Shown piece by piece: positions 44,378-53,924 of a DNA stretch of 64,000 nt (positions are counted from its first letter, which is position 1; each line of letters begins with the position of its first letter). The notes beneath the pieces are model-generated. The model had not been told where the DNA came from and did not search any database. It worked only from the letters and a program-made list of their open reading frames with translations. The DNA lies in the NCBI GenBank assembly GCA_900315635.1, contig OMZV01000005.1, positions 124,001 through 188,000 on the forward strand, written 5' to 3'. The stretch is from an uncultured Prevotella sp. GTDB lineage: Bacteria; Bacteroidota; Bacteroidia; Bacteroidales; Bacteroidaceae. Both the position numbers and the translations under genes were made by a program.

Positions 44378-44410
44378 TTTCCCCCGGCCCCTCCTAAAAG
44401 GAGGGGAGAT
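44378..44410. repeat. GC-rich palindromic element upstream of the sensor kinase
   Basis: CCCCGGCCCCTCCTaaaaGGAGGGGAGA forms an 8-base hairpin just after the regulator stop. The same pattern occurs inside the kinase gene at 45611. Confidence 0.7.
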
Positions 44411-44443
44411 AAATTACTTTGTTAAACATTGAGTTAGAGGGAT

Positions 44444-45886
44444 ATGAGGAAACGAATTTCTATAGGAACAAGGCTTTACCTGAGCGTGCTGTCACTGTTT
44501 ATTCTGTTTGCAGTGGCATTCATTATATTCCAGCAATACCGTGAAAAGCAATACAAGATAGAGACGCTCAATATAAAGTTGCAGGACTTCAACAACACAC
44601 TTCACGATGCGTTGCTCGCCGACAGCACGCACGATGGCGAAGGCAAGACTACCGATTATCTAGCACGTCACGCCATTCGTGACCTTCGGGTGACGATCAT
44701 CCGCAAGGACGGACGCGTCATCTTCGATAATGTCCGCAAGGATTACGCCAAGATGGGCAACCATGCCGGTCGTCCTGAGGTAGTCAAGGCATTGAAAGAC
44801 GGCAACGGGTCGGCAGTCGACCGCAACAGTCCGACGATGAAACAGGACTACTTCTACAGCGCGACCTACTATCCCAGCCAAGGTTACATCATCCGTTCTG
44901 CCCTGCCCTACAATGTCGACTTGGCAAAGAGTCTGCAAGCCGACCAGCATTATATTTGGTTTGCCATCGGAATTATGTTGCTCCTTACCATTATATTATA
45001 TAGGTTCACGAGCCGCCTCGGCAAGAATATCACCAGACTCAACGACTTCGCCCAGCGTGCCGGGCACGACGGCAAACTGGAGACCGACGAACTGATGGGG
45101 TTCTCCGACGATGAGCTCGGCGACACGGCTGAGCGTATCATCAAGCTCTATCTGAAACTGCAGAAGACGCAAAAGGAGCAGGACGTGCTGAAACGGCAGC
45201 TCACCCAAAATGCCGCCCACGAACTGAAGACGCCTGTGGCAAGCATCCAGGGCTATCTGGAAACTATCCTTGAGAACCCGAATGTCGACGACGCAACCCG
45301 CAACCAATTCCTGAACCGCTGTTATGCACAGAGCAAGCGGCTGACATCACTGCTCAACGACATGTCGACCCTCAACCGCCTTGACGACGGAGCAGGCATG
45401 ATGACATTCGAGGATGTCGATGTTGCCGACATTATCCGCACCGTTGAGAGGGAAAGTCAGTTTGCCCTTGAACAGAAGGAAATGACGATGGAGTGCGACA
45501 TTCCCGAACATATCATCATTCATGGCAACCGTGGATTGCTGTACAGTATCTTCCGCAATCTGACCGATAATGCCATTGCGTATGCAGGCAAAGGGACTAA
45601 GATAATGCTAAAGGGGGAGCCACCCCGGTCCTCCTTAAAAAGGAGGGAGAAAGAACACTCCGACTATGAATTTACCTTCTCCGACAACGGCATTGGTGTT
45701 CCGCCCGAGCATCTGCCACGCCTCTTCGAGCGTTTCTACCGTGTCGACAAGGGCAGAAGCCGAAAGATGGGAGGCACAGGACTGGGTCTTGCCATCGTCA
45801 AGAACGCTGTCCGCATGCATGGCGGAACAATCACGGTGAAGAACAATCCCGGCGGAGGACTTAGGTTCGACTTCACACTAAAATAA
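44444..45886 (+). CDS. Sensor histidine kinase (PhoR-like)
   Basis: A 480-residue inner-membrane kinase. Two membrane helices (about 10-28 and 168-185) flank a periplasmic sensor. The H-box NAAHELKTPVASIQGYLETI carries the phospho-accepting His; the ATP domain has the N-box FRNLTDNAIAYAG, G1 FSDNGIGVPP, the F-box FERFYRVD, and G2 GGTGLGLAIVKN. About 14 residues (GEPPRSSLKRREK) between the N-box and G1 are encoded by a copy of the GC-rich palindromic element, inserted in frame. It pairs with the upstream regulator. Confidence 0.93.
   Translation: MRKRISIGTRLYLSVLSLFILFAVAFIIFQQYREKQYKIETLNIKLQDFNNTLHDALLADSTHDGEGKTTDYLARHAIRDLRVTIIRKDGRVIFDNVRKDYAKMGNHAGRPEVVKALKDGNGSAVDRNSPTMKQDYFYSATYYPSQGYIIRSALPYNVDLAKSLQADQHYIWFAIGIMLLLTIILYRFTSRLGKNITRLNDFAQRAGHDGKLETDELMGFSDDELGDTAERIIKLYLKLQKTQKEQDVLKRQLTQNAAHELKTPVASIQGYLETILENPNVDDATRNQFLNRCYAQSKRLTSLLNDMSTLNRLDDGAGMMTFEDVDVADIIRTVERESQFALEQKEMTMECDIPEHIIIHGNRGLLYSIFRNLTDNAIAYAGKGTKIMLKGEPPRSSLKRREKEHSDYEFTFSDNGIGVPPEHLPRLFERFYRVDKGRSRKMGGTGLGLAIVKNAVRMHGGTITVKNNPGGGLRFDFTLK
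45611..45652. repeat. GC-rich palindromic element inside the sensor kinase gene
   Basis: GCCACCCCGGTCCTCCTT, AAAAAGG, AGGGAGAAAG: the same order CCCCGG-CCTCC-AAAA-GGAGGG-AGA as at 44378-44410, 1.2 kb upstream. It is in frame and encodes residues about 390-403. Confidence 0.7.
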
Positions 45887-45900
45887 TCCACTCGTCCAAG

Positions 45901-45957
45901 TTTAACTTAGACGTAACATTAAAGCAATCCTGCTGAAACATCATCACGTTACCTTTG
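45901..45957 (+). promoter_or_regulatory. Promoter of the TonB receptor with a Pho-box-like repeat
   Basis: TTTAACTTAGA (45901) and CGTAACATTAA (45912) are 11-base half-sites resembling the TTGTAAC repeats. A -7 TACCTTTG lies at 45950-45957, 26 bases before the start codon. Confidence 0.5.
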
Positions 45958-45982
45958 CAATCGTAAAAAGGTAATAAAACAG

Positions 45983-48838
45983 ATGAGAAGAATTTACAGT
46001 AAGATTGCTTTAACTTTAGCCCTACAGCTATCTGTTGCGGCAATAGCGAAGGCGCAGAACATCAACGGACAGGTCGTTGACAAACTATCAGGGCAGCCTA
46101 TAATCGGAGCTGTCGTCGAGGTTGACGGTAACAAGGAGCGTACGGTTACCGACATTGACGGAAAGTTCAGCTTTTCCGGTTTGAAGGAAGGCAAGAAATA
46201 CACATTATTTATAAGGTATATATCCTATAAGACTCAAAATATTGACGGAGTTCAGGCGAAGCCCGAAGGCTCAGGACAACCATTAAGGGTGGAGCTTCAG
46301 GCTGATGAACAGACGCTCAGCGGGGTCACTGTGACCGGTGTTGCAAGGCGAAACACAGAAGCCGCGATGATACAACAGACCCGTGCGAGTTCCGTCATAG
46401 TGAGCAATGTCTCGGCTCAAGAAATACAACGGACGCAAGACAGCAATGCAGGTGAGGTTATCCGCCGTGTGCCAGGTGTGAGCCTCATCGACGATAAGTT
46501 CGTCATGGTGCGTGGGCTGTCACAGCGCTACAACAATGTCTGGATTAACGGAGGCGCAGTGCCAAGCAGCGAGGCCGACACACGGGCGTTTTCTTTCGAC
46601 ATGATTCCAAGCAGTCAGATTGACAACCTGACTATAGTGAAGACTCCGGCTGCCGAATATCCTGCCGACTACACCGGCGGATTTATCCTAATCAACACCA
46701 AGGAGATACCAACGAAGAACTCGTTCCACATCAATGTTGGTGGCAACTGGAACAGCCAGTCGGCTATGCATGAGTTTCTTCAGACCAAGTCGTCATCGAC
46801 CGATTGGCTCGGATTCGACAGCGGGCTGCGGTCTCTTCATGGCGGAATAGATGCCACATTGCACTCTCTTGGTGAGAACACAGGAGGCAACACGATGTAC
46901 TCTCTGAGTGACAATCACCTGACGAACGACTGGAATGTGCGTCGCTCCCATCCCTTCGGCGACTTGAAACTGGGCGCGGACTGGAGCCGAAGCTGGCGGT
47001 TGCCATCATCGGACGGTTCCAACGGAACACGGCTTGGCATGACAGCGGCAATAAACTACACCAACGAATACCGCACCAATCTGAGGATGCTCAACAACTT
47101 CTATGGTGTTTACGATGTTGGCAACGACCGCTCAAACCCTCTAAGACTATCTACCGACAATCAATACAACCACAATGTCCGCCTCGGGGCAATGCTCAAC
47201 CTTACATTGCTTTCGGCTAGCGGACGGAACAAATATCAGTTTAAAAACATCTTTAACCAAATTGGGAACAGCTGGTATACATGGCGTGAAGGTACGAGCG
47301 CACAGTCAGAACCTGAAAAGTCGGCTGAATATTACTACCGGAGCCGGACAACCTACACAGGTCAGATAACCGGAAAGCACAGCATCAGTGGCGATGCCCT
47401 TGACTGGAGTGTCGGCTATGCCTACGCTAACCGAAGGTTGCCTGACCGCAGGAAATATATTCTCTACGATGAAGGAAGTGAAGAATCAAATACTTCAAGT
47501 TATATCTGGTTGTACCAGAATGACATATCCCGCGAATGGACTTCATTGGACGAGCACATTATATCAGCACAGGTCAACGATGAGCACCAGTTTACATTCG
47601 GCTCCTGGACTCCAAAATTGAAAGCCGGAGTCTATGGCGAATACCGCACCCGCTCATACAAGACCCGCAACTTCCTCTATTGGTACAGTGCCTACAACAA
47701 CAGTCTGCCCGATAACTTTAGGGCTATGGACATGCCGACATTGCTCAGCAATAGCGATAACTTCGGTGCCGACAAGCTCTATCTCTTGGAAGACGTCAAC
47801 AAGATCAACGACTATGACGGTCACAACAAACTCGGAGCAGGCTATCTGTCGGCTACTCTTCCCTTCGGCAGACTGAACATTCTGGCTGGTCTGAGGTATG
47901 AATGGAATGAGATGGAACTCATATCGAACACTAAGCAGAATGAGGTCAGCCACAAGAGCCACTATTACCGCCACGGCGATTTCTTCCCTTCGATGAACAT
48001 GACTTACAAGCTAAACGGCCAGCACCAGCTGCGCTTCGCCTACGGACGGAGTGTCAACCGCCCGGAGTTCCGTGAAGTTTCGCCATCGGTCTACTATGAC
48101 TTCGACCTCGCAAGTGATGTTCAGGGCAACTTCGACTTGAAGAACTGCTATGTTCAGAACATCGACCTGCGCTGGGAATGGTATCCGGGCAAAGGCGAGA
48201 TTATTTCCCTTGCAGCGTTCTACAAGCACTTTGACTCTCCCATTGAATGGGTTTACACGATGTCGGGAGGCACTGATGTAATCTACTCTTACAAGAATGC
48301 CAAGTCGGCAAACAACTACGGACTGGAGCTCGACATCCGAAAGCGGCTTGACTTCATAGGATTGAAGAACTTCTCATGGTCGTTCAACGGAGCATTGATT
48401 CACAGCCGGGTTAGCTTTGAGCGTGGCAGCAATGAGTATGACCGACCAATGCAGGGACAATCGCCATACCTTATTAATACTGGTCTATTCTACAAGAATG
48501 AGCCTTGGCAGTTGGACATAGCCCTACTCTACAACAGAATTGGCAAGCGAATAGTTGGAGTCGGGCGAACTGAAGGCGGTGGTGAAGCCGACAGGAATGT
48601 CCGTGTTCCCGACAGCTATGAGATGCCACGTGATGCTTTCGACCTGACAGCAAGCAAGCGTTTCGGCAAGCATTGGGAGCTGAAGCTCGCTCTCCGCGAC
48701 ATTCTTAACCTGCCGATAGAATACAAGCAATTCGCCGATGTTGTCTATGACGATGGACGAACAGCAACAAAGAAACAGATAACAAGAAAGTACAGACCTG
48801 GAAGAAACTTTCAAATATCATTAACATACAATTTATAA
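45983..48838 (+). CDS. TonB-dependent outer-membrane receptor
   Basis: A 951-residue receptor. Signal peptide (1-24, ending AKAQ), a carboxypeptidase-like domain (INGQVVDKLSGQPIIGAVVEV, 27-110), plug domain (GEVIRRVPGVSLIDDKFVMVRGLSQRYNNVWINGG), and a 22-strand barrel (ending RNFQISLTYNL). It is not a SusC, since no SusD is adjacent; the partner is a beta-helix lipoprotein. Location after a PhoB/R-like pair suggests uptake of a phosphorus compound, but the ligand is unknown. Confidence 0.9.
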   Translation: MRRIYSKIALTLALQLSVAAIAKAQNINGQVVDKLSGQPIIGAVVEVDGNKERTVTDIDGKFSFSGLKEGKKYTLFIRYISYKTQNIDGVQAKPEGSGQPLRVELQADEQTLSGVTVTGVARRNTEAAMIQQTRASSVIVSNVSAQEIQRTQDSNAGEVIRRVPGVSLIDDKFVMVRGLSQRYNNVWINGGAVPSSEADTRAFSFDMIPSSQIDNLTIVKTPAAEYPADYTGGFILINTKEIPTKNSFHINVGGNWNSQSAMHEFLQTKSSSTDWLGFDSGLRSLHGGIDATLHSLGENTGGNTMYSLSDNHLTNDWNVRRSHPFGDLKLGADWSRSWRLPSSDGSNGTRLGMTAAINYTNEYRTNLRMLNNFYGVYDVGNDRSNPLRLSTDNQYNHNVRLGAMLNLTLLSASGRNKYQFKNIFNQIGNSWYTWREGTSAQSEPEKSAEYYYRSRTTYTGQITGKHSISGDALDWSVGYAYANRRLPDRRKYILYDEGSEESNTSSYIWLYQNDISREWTSLDEHIISAQVNDEHQFTFGSWTPKLKAGVYGEYRTRSYKTRNFLYWYSAYNNSLPDNFRAMDMPTLLSNSDNFGADKLYLLEDVNKINDYDGHNKLGAGYLSATLPFGRLNILAGLRYEWNEMELISNTKQNEVSHKSHYYRHGDFFPSMNMTYKLNGQHQLRFAYGRSVNRPEFREVSPSVYYDFDLASDVQGNFDLKNCYVQNIDLRWEWYPGKGEIISLAAFYKHFDSPIEWVYTMSGGTDVIYSYKNAKSANNYGLELDIRKRLDFIGLKNFSWSFNGALIHSRVSFERGSNEYDRPMQGQSPYLINTGLFYKNEPWQLDIALLYNRIGKRIVGVGRTEGGGEADRNVRVPDSYEMPRDAFDLTASKRFGKHWELKLALRDILNLPIEYKQFADVVYDDGRTATKKQITRKYRPGRNFQISLTYNL

Positions 48839-48866
48839 GAGAACAGTTTAACAAAGTAATCAACAT

Positions 48867-48898
48867 CCCCTCCAAGCGGAGGGGCTTGGTGGAGGCTT
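48867..48898. repeat. GC-rich palindromic element between TonB receptor and lipoprotein
   Basis: CCCCTCCaagcGGAGGGG hairpin followed by CTTGGTGGAGGC, the dispersed palindrome family also seen at 2526. Confidence 0.7.
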
Positions 48899-48904
48899 TA
48901 AATT

Positions 48905-50446
48905 ATGAAACAAAACACGATTTTCGGATGCTTGGGCATCCTCGCGCTCGCGATGACATTCACCGCTTGTAGCAGCGACAACGATGACAACAGTAATCCA
49001 ACACCTCAACAGACAGGCTACATCAAGGGCACTGATGGTGGATTGGTATCGAGTAACGGAATCCTCTTCAACGAGGATGGTACCGACAATCCTGACGGTA
49101 CACAGATAGGTAATGGCGACCAAGGGTTCGTCTTCAAGGGAAAAACAACTCTGAAGAAAGGCACTTACACGCTGAAAGGTTGGGTGTACATTGCTGATGG
49201 CTCAACGCTGACTATTGAACCGGGCACGATTATCAAAGGCGACAAGCAGACCAAAGCGGCTCTTATTACCGAGCCGGGCGGAAAGCTGATAGCCAAAGGC
49301 ACTCAGACTGAGCCAATAGTGTTCACCTCTGAGCAGACAGCAGGAAACCGCCGACCGGGCGACTGGGGCGGAATCATCCTCTGCGGAAAGGCTCCAAACA
49401 ACAACGGAGTGCTCGCCCAGCAGATTGAAGGTGGCCCGAGAACCAAGCACGGAGGAACTGACGCTAACGACAACTCAGGAGTTCTGGAATACGTCCGCAT
49501 AGAGTTTGCCGGTTATCCATTCGAGAAAGACAAGGAGATTAATGGTCTGACGCTTGGCTCAGTAGGCGCAGGAACGATCATCGACCACGTTCAGGTAAGC
49601 TATTCCAACGACGATTCATACGAGTGGTTCGGCGGAACGGTCAACTGCAAATATCTCATTGCTTATCGTGGATGGGACGATGACTTCGATACCGACAACG
49701 GCTATTCCGGCAATGTGCAGTATGGCTTGTCGGTAAGAGACTCGAAAATTGCAGACGCTTCACAGAGCAATGGATTCGAGAGTGACAACAATGCCGATGG
49801 TTCTACTGCCGAGCCTTACACCACAGCAACATTCTCTAACATGACTTTCCTCGGTCCTAAGACATTCGACGCTAACTTCCAGAATACCAGTGACTACATA
49901 AATGGTGGCGGAATGAATCCTGAGAATGGCTCATCGATGGGTAAGTTCCAGGCAGCAATGCACATCCGCCGTAACTCACGGTTGAACTGCTACAACAGCA
50001 TTGCCATAGGCTGGCCTATCGGACTTATCCTCGATAATGAGAAGGGTAACACCCAGGAAGCTGCTACCAACGGTCTGCTAAAGCTCCATCGCATAGCCTT
50101 CGCCGGAATGGATGCCATCGGAACAGACTTCAACAAGGTGTATGAAGACGCACTATATGACTATAAGACGAAGACAACAGACCCGACAAAGGCGTCGTTC
50201 TCCGGTACGTTCTTCCGGCTTTCGTCGAATGGCAACGATGTACTTTCATGGACTCCATTATCATGGACGGGCATAGTATCTGCCATAACGGCAAGCACCC
50301 AGGCTGGCAGCACACTCACAGCATCGTTCGATGAGCTGACAGGCAACAGTTGGTTTGACAAGGTTCCATTCATCGGAGCATTCCAATCAGGCAATGACTG
50401 GACAACCGGCTGGGCGAACTTCGACCCGGAGAACACAGCATACTAG
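48905..50446 (+). CDS. Surface lipoprotein with a beta-helix-like fold, partner of the TonB receptor
   Basis: A 513-residue lipoprotein: signal MKQNTIFGCLGILALAMTF, lipobox FTACSS with the Cys near 22. An acidic stretch (SDNDDNS) after the Cys resembles Bacteroidetes surface-export signals. GWVYIADGSTLTIEPGTIIKGD, IRRNS and similar repeats suggest a parallel beta helix. It follows the receptor after 66 bases with no promoter, so the pair forms one uptake system, as SusCD does. I do not recognise the family name. Confidence 0.85.
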   Translation: MKQNTIFGCLGILALAMTFTACSSDNDDNSNPTPQQTGYIKGTDGGLVSSNGILFNEDGTDNPDGTQIGNGDQGFVFKGKTTLKKGTYTLKGWVYIADGSTLTIEPGTIIKGDKQTKAALITEPGGKLIAKGTQTEPIVFTSEQTAGNRRPGDWGGIILCGKAPNNNGVLAQQIEGGPRTKHGGTDANDNSGVLEYVRIEFAGYPFEKDKEINGLTLGSVGAGTIIDHVQVSYSNDDSYEWFGGTVNCKYLIAYRGWDDDFDTDNGYSGNVQYGLSVRDSKIADASQSNGFESDNNADGSTAEPYTTATFSNMTFLGPKTFDANFQNTSDYINGGGMNPENGSSMGKFQAAMHIRRNSRLNCYNSIAIGWPIGLILDNEKGNTQEAATNGLLKLHRIAFAGMDAIGTDFNKVYEDALYDYKTKTTDPTKASFSGTFFRLSSNGNDVLSWTPLSWTGIVSAITASTQAGSTLTASFDELTGNSWFDKVPFIGAFQSGNDWTTGWANFDPENTAY

Positions 50447-50468
50447 TAGATTCCCTCATCCTCTGACC

Positions 50469-50511
50469 AAGCGGAACTTTGGCACGACAAGTGTGCCGGG
50501 TTCCGCTTTTC
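50469..50511 (+). terminator. Terminator after the receptor-lipoprotein unit
   Basis: AAGCGGAAC pairs with GTTCCGCTT; an inner GGCAC/GTGTGCC stem extends it; TTTTCT follows. Confidence 0.88.
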
Positions 50512-50585
50512 TGGTTTAAGAACAATTAACAGCCTGCTAAACGGCAAAAACAAAGAAAACCATCCATTAGACAGAAACTTTTTAT

Positions 50586-50593
50586 TAACTTTG
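50586..50593 (+). promoter_or_regulatory. Promoter of dacB
   Basis: TAACTTTG, exact -7, 55 bases before the start codon. No clear -33. Confidence 0.6.
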
Positions 50594-50647
50594 CATATAG
50601 ATTAGGGTATTACGCCTTTTTCTGAACGAACAAAGAATTTTTATAGG

Positions 50648-51907
50648 ATGAGGTCAATCACAAAATATTGCAGCATTGCTGTTCTTACATTATATGTAAT
50701 AGTTCTTGCCAGTTGCGGAAGCAAAGAACAGAAGCAAGCAACGCCAAAGTCTGAGAAACAGAACATAGCCGTTGACACGGCTTTACAATCGAAGCTAAAC
50801 AAGTTTGCCACCAAGCCACGGTGCAAGGGCAACTTCGGACTGTACGTCTATGACATCACTGCCGATAAAGTTGTCTATGCCAACAACGAGCACCAGCTAC
50901 AGCCGTCGGCATCGTGCATGAAGTTGCTTAGCGGTGTTGCAGGGCTCCATCAGTTAGGAGTCAACTACAAATATCATTCTGCCGTATACACTAATGGCAG
51001 CGTTAAGGGAGATACCCTGCATGGCGACATTGCCTTCAAGGGTGATCTTGACCCTCAGCTCACTCCTGCCGAAGTTAAGGATATGGCTCACATCATGAAG
51101 CAACTCAAAGGTTTCAAGACATTCACAGGCAAGTTCTATATTGACATTCTGATGCCGAATCAGATTCAGAAGGAACAGCATTGGTACGATTACGACCTCA
51201 CTCTGTCGAAGTTCAGCATTCTTTTCCGTGGTAAGGACTTTGTCGAGCGAACGCTGAAGACTGCTTTCCGACAGGAAGGCTTCAAGTTCAAGGACGACCA
51301 GATTGTTTTCGCTTCCCTGCCTAGGACAAGTCATTGCGTGTTCCGTCTGAACCGAGACATAAGCATGGTTATCCGCCGCATGTGGAAGAACAGCGCCAAT
51401 ACGCAGGCTACATCCTTATTATATACAATAGGTTACACGGCTAATCCGAAGAACCCCGACTATGCTTCGTCGGGCATTGCCTACATGAAGCAGTTCATGA
51501 AGAATGAGTTGAAGTCGACAGAGAAAGGCATTGTCATCCATGACGGATGCGGGCTCTGCACTCAGGACCAGCTGACTCCTTACTTCCTTTGTGAGATTCT
51601 GCGCTACGGCTACGCCCATAAGGATATATATAATATGCTATACCAGTTCCTCGCCGTTTCCGGTCAGGACGGTACTTTGCGTCGTTGGCCACAAACGATG
51701 AAGGAAAAGGTACGCGCCAAGACCGGCACACTCTCCCACCCTTACGGCATCAGCTCACTGGCAGGTTACGCACGCGGGAACAACGGTCATTTGCTGTGCT
51801 TCGCTATTATGGATTCGGAGATGTCTGTACTCGACGCTCACGTTCTGCAAAAGGACTTATGTGAGATTCTTGTCAGTGACCCAAATCATAAAAAATTAAA
51901 AAAATAA
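50648..51907 (+). CDS. dacB: D-alanyl-D-alanine carboxypeptidase/endopeptidase (PBP4, DacB type)
   Basis: A 419-residue penicillin-binding protein that trims or cleaves peptidoglycan crosslinks. It has a lipobox (YVIVLASCGSKEQ, Cys near 19), so it is lipid-anchored. Active-site motifs: SCMK in QPSASCMKLLSG, SAN in KNSANTQA, and KTGT in RAKTGTLSH. The SxxK-to-SxN spacing contains the usual extra domains. It has its own promoter and leads to the LptF/G-like gene. Confidence 0.88.
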   Translation: MRSITKYCSIAVLTLYVIVLASCGSKEQKQATPKSEKQNIAVDTALQSKLNKFATKPRCKGNFGLYVYDITADKVVYANNEHQLQPSASCMKLLSGVAGLHQLGVNYKYHSAVYTNGSVKGDTLHGDIAFKGDLDPQLTPAEVKDMAHIMKQLKGFKTFTGKFYIDILMPNQIQKEQHWYDYDLTLSKFSILFRGKDFVERTLKTAFRQEGFKFKDDQIVFASLPRTSHCVFRLNRDISMVIRRMWKNSANTQATSLLYTIGYTANPKNPDYASSGIAYMKQFMKNELKSTEKGIVIHDGCGLCTQDQLTPYFLCEILRYGYAHKDIYNMLYQFLAVSGQDGTLRRWPQTMKEKVRAKTGTLSHPYGISSLAGYARGNNGHLLCFAIMDSEMSVLDAHVLQKDLCEILVSDPNHKKLKK

Positions 51908-51928
51908 GAGAAGTCTGATAATTTTATG

Positions 51929-51936
51929 TACTTTTG
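51929..51936 (+). promoter_or_regulatory. Promoter of the LptF/G-like gene
   Basis: TACTTTTG, a -7 match, 15 bases before the ATG at 51952. It rules out the earlier in-frame TTG at 51934. Confidence 0.6.
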
Positions 51937-51951
51937 CACTCTGAATGCGCT

Positions 51952-53859
51952 ATGCTTCGAGTTAAGAAATTAGACATATTCATTGCCAAGCAGTTCGGTC
52001 TGCTCTTTGCAGGAACATTTTTCATCAGTTTGTTTGTGCTGATGATGCAGTTCCTATGGAAGTATGTCGATGACCTCATCGGCAAGGGATTGTCTATGGA
52101 AGTACTGGCTCAGTTCTTCGGCTACATGTCACTGATGCTCATTCCGCAGGCATTGCCGCTTGCCATACTGTTGGCATCGCTGATGACTTATGGTAACCTC
52201 GGTGAAAGCAGTGAGCTGACGGCTATCAAGGCATCGGGCATATCGCTTATCCAGTCTTTCCGCTCGCTTATAGTTATCGTCTTGCTCATAACGGGAGCTT
52301 CCTTCTACTTTGAGAATAATATCGGTCCTAACTCGCAGATGCATCTCGCACAGCTCATGCTGTCGATGAAGCAGAAGAGTCCTGAACTGGAGATTCCTGA
52401 AGGAGTGTTCTATGACGGAATTCCTCAAACGAACATTTATGTTGAGAAGAAGGATTTGAAAACCGGTCACCTTTATGATGTCATGGTCTACAGGCAGACG
52501 GAAAGCTATGAGGATCAGGCTATTATCCTTGCTGACTCCGGTATGCTTCAGTCGACAGCCGACAAGAAGCACTTGCAGATGACAATGTGGAACGGTGAAT
52601 GGTTTGAGAACATGCGCAATAACTCGATGGGTGAAAACGCCAATGTGCCTTATCGCCGTGAGTCGTTCTCAAGGAAGAGAATAATCATTGACTTCGACGG
52701 TGATTTCAGTCTCACTGATGCTTCGGTATTCGGCAATGATGCCCGCACAAAGAGTCTGGAAAAGATTCAGACTGACCTCGATTCCCTCAACCATACGTAT
52801 GACAGCATAGGCAACGCCTACTACAAGTCGGCTAAGCAACTGTTCTACCCGACTCCGAAGTTGGACAGGCAACAGGCAACGGTGGCTATGAAGCAGGCAA
52901 GAAAGCAGAACTTCAATATCGACACAATTTTCGCCCACCAGACCACTGACAATAAGAAGATGGCTGTAGAGCAGGCTTTGCAGCAAGTGAACATGGAAAC
53001 CAGTGATCTGGAATTCAAGAGCATGGTGACCACCGACGGCGACCGTATCATCCGACAGCATAAGATTGAGATGATTAACAAGTTCACGGTTGCCTTATCA
53101 TGTCTTATTTTCTTCTTCATTGGTGCTCCGCTCGGCGCTATTATAAGAAAAGGTGGACTCGGCGTGCCTATTATTACATCTGTGGTTGTATTCATTATAT
53201 ATTATATATTGGATAACACGGGCTACCGAATGGCTCGACAGGGTTCTTGGACAATATGGTTCGGTAAGGGTCTGTCGCCGGCTGTGCTCATTCCGACAGC
53301 TATATTCATAACTTATAAGGCAAACAACGACTCGACAGTATTCAACTTCGACGTTTACAAGGAAGCATTCCGGAAGATGTTCGGACTGAGATTGAAACGG
53401 GCTACGATAACAAGCAAGGAAGTCATCATCAACGACCCGGCTTACGTTCAGGACGCGGAAAATCTGCGGTTAATGAACACGCAAATAGAGAATTATGCCC
53501 GGGTTCACAACCTGAAGTCACCGCCAAACGTGATAAAGGCATTCTTCAAGTATCAGCCTGACCATGAGATAGAAGAGCTTAGCAAGGAACTCGAAACGGT
53601 TATCGAGGATCTCAGCAATACACGCGACAAGTATATACTGAGCTACATAAACCGCTATCCGATACTGTCGGTTAAAGCCCACACGCGTCCGTTCGAGAGA
53701 CGGTGGAAGAATGTCATTGCAGCTATTATCATTCCGGCAGGACTGTTCTTCTACTGCAGAATGTGGAGGTTCCGCTTGCGTCTTGACCACGACTTGAGGG
53801 TCGTCTACAAGACTAACGAGAGTGTGATAGAACGGATAGGACAAATGACTGGTAAATAG
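51952..53859 (+). CDS. LptF/LptG family lipopolysaccharide transport permease
   Basis: A 635-residue inner-membrane permease that feeds lipopolysaccharide to the Lpt bridge. Features: the N-terminal VKKLDIFIAKQFGLLFAGTFFISLF, helices around 60-110, a periplasmic beta-jellyroll (about 140-370), then FTVALSCLIFFFIGAPLGAIIRKGG and a second membrane half. The C-terminal 190 residues (KLSREL-type helices, then a final membrane helix near residue 603) make it almost twice as long as the LptF or LptG of proteobacteria, a Bacteroidetes trait. Confidence 0.88.
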   Translation: MLRVKKLDIFIAKQFGLLFAGTFFISLFVLMMQFLWKYVDDLIGKGLSMEVLAQFFGYMSLMLIPQALPLAILLASLMTYGNLGESSELTAIKASGISLIQSFRSLIVIVLLITGASFYFENNIGPNSQMHLAQLMLSMKQKSPELEIPEGVFYDGIPQTNIYVEKKDLKTGHLYDVMVYRQTESYEDQAIILADSGMLQSTADKKHLQMTMWNGEWFENMRNNSMGENANVPYRRESFSRKRIIIDFDGDFSLTDASVFGNDARTKSLEKIQTDLDSLNHTYDSIGNAYYKSAKQLFYPTPKLDRQQATVAMKQARKQNFNIDTIFAHQTTDNKKMAVEQALQQVNMETSDLEFKSMVTTDGDRIIRQHKIEMINKFTVALSCLIFFFIGAPLGAIIRKGGLGVPIITSVVVFIIYYILDNTGYRMARQGSWTIWFGKGLSPAVLIPTAIFITYKANNDSTVFNFDVYKEAFRKMFGLRLKRATITSKEVIINDPAYVQDAENLRLMNTQIENYARVHNLKSPPNVIKAFFKYQPDHEIEELSKELETVIEDLSNTRDKYILSYINRYPILSVKAHTRPFERRWKNVIAAIIIPAGLFFYCRMWRFRLRLDHDLRVVYKTNESVIERIGQMTGK

Positions 53860-53886
53860 AGATAAATATATTAAACTATTAAACTT

Positions 53887-53920
53887 TCTCCCCGATACAG
53901 GGAGGATTGGAGAGGCTTAA
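53887..53920. repeat. GC-rich palindromic element before ribBA
   Basis: TCTCCCCgatacaGGGAGGA followed by TTGGAGAGGCTTAAA; the dispersed palindrome family, degenerate copy. Confidence 0.55.
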
Positions 53921-53924
53921 AATA

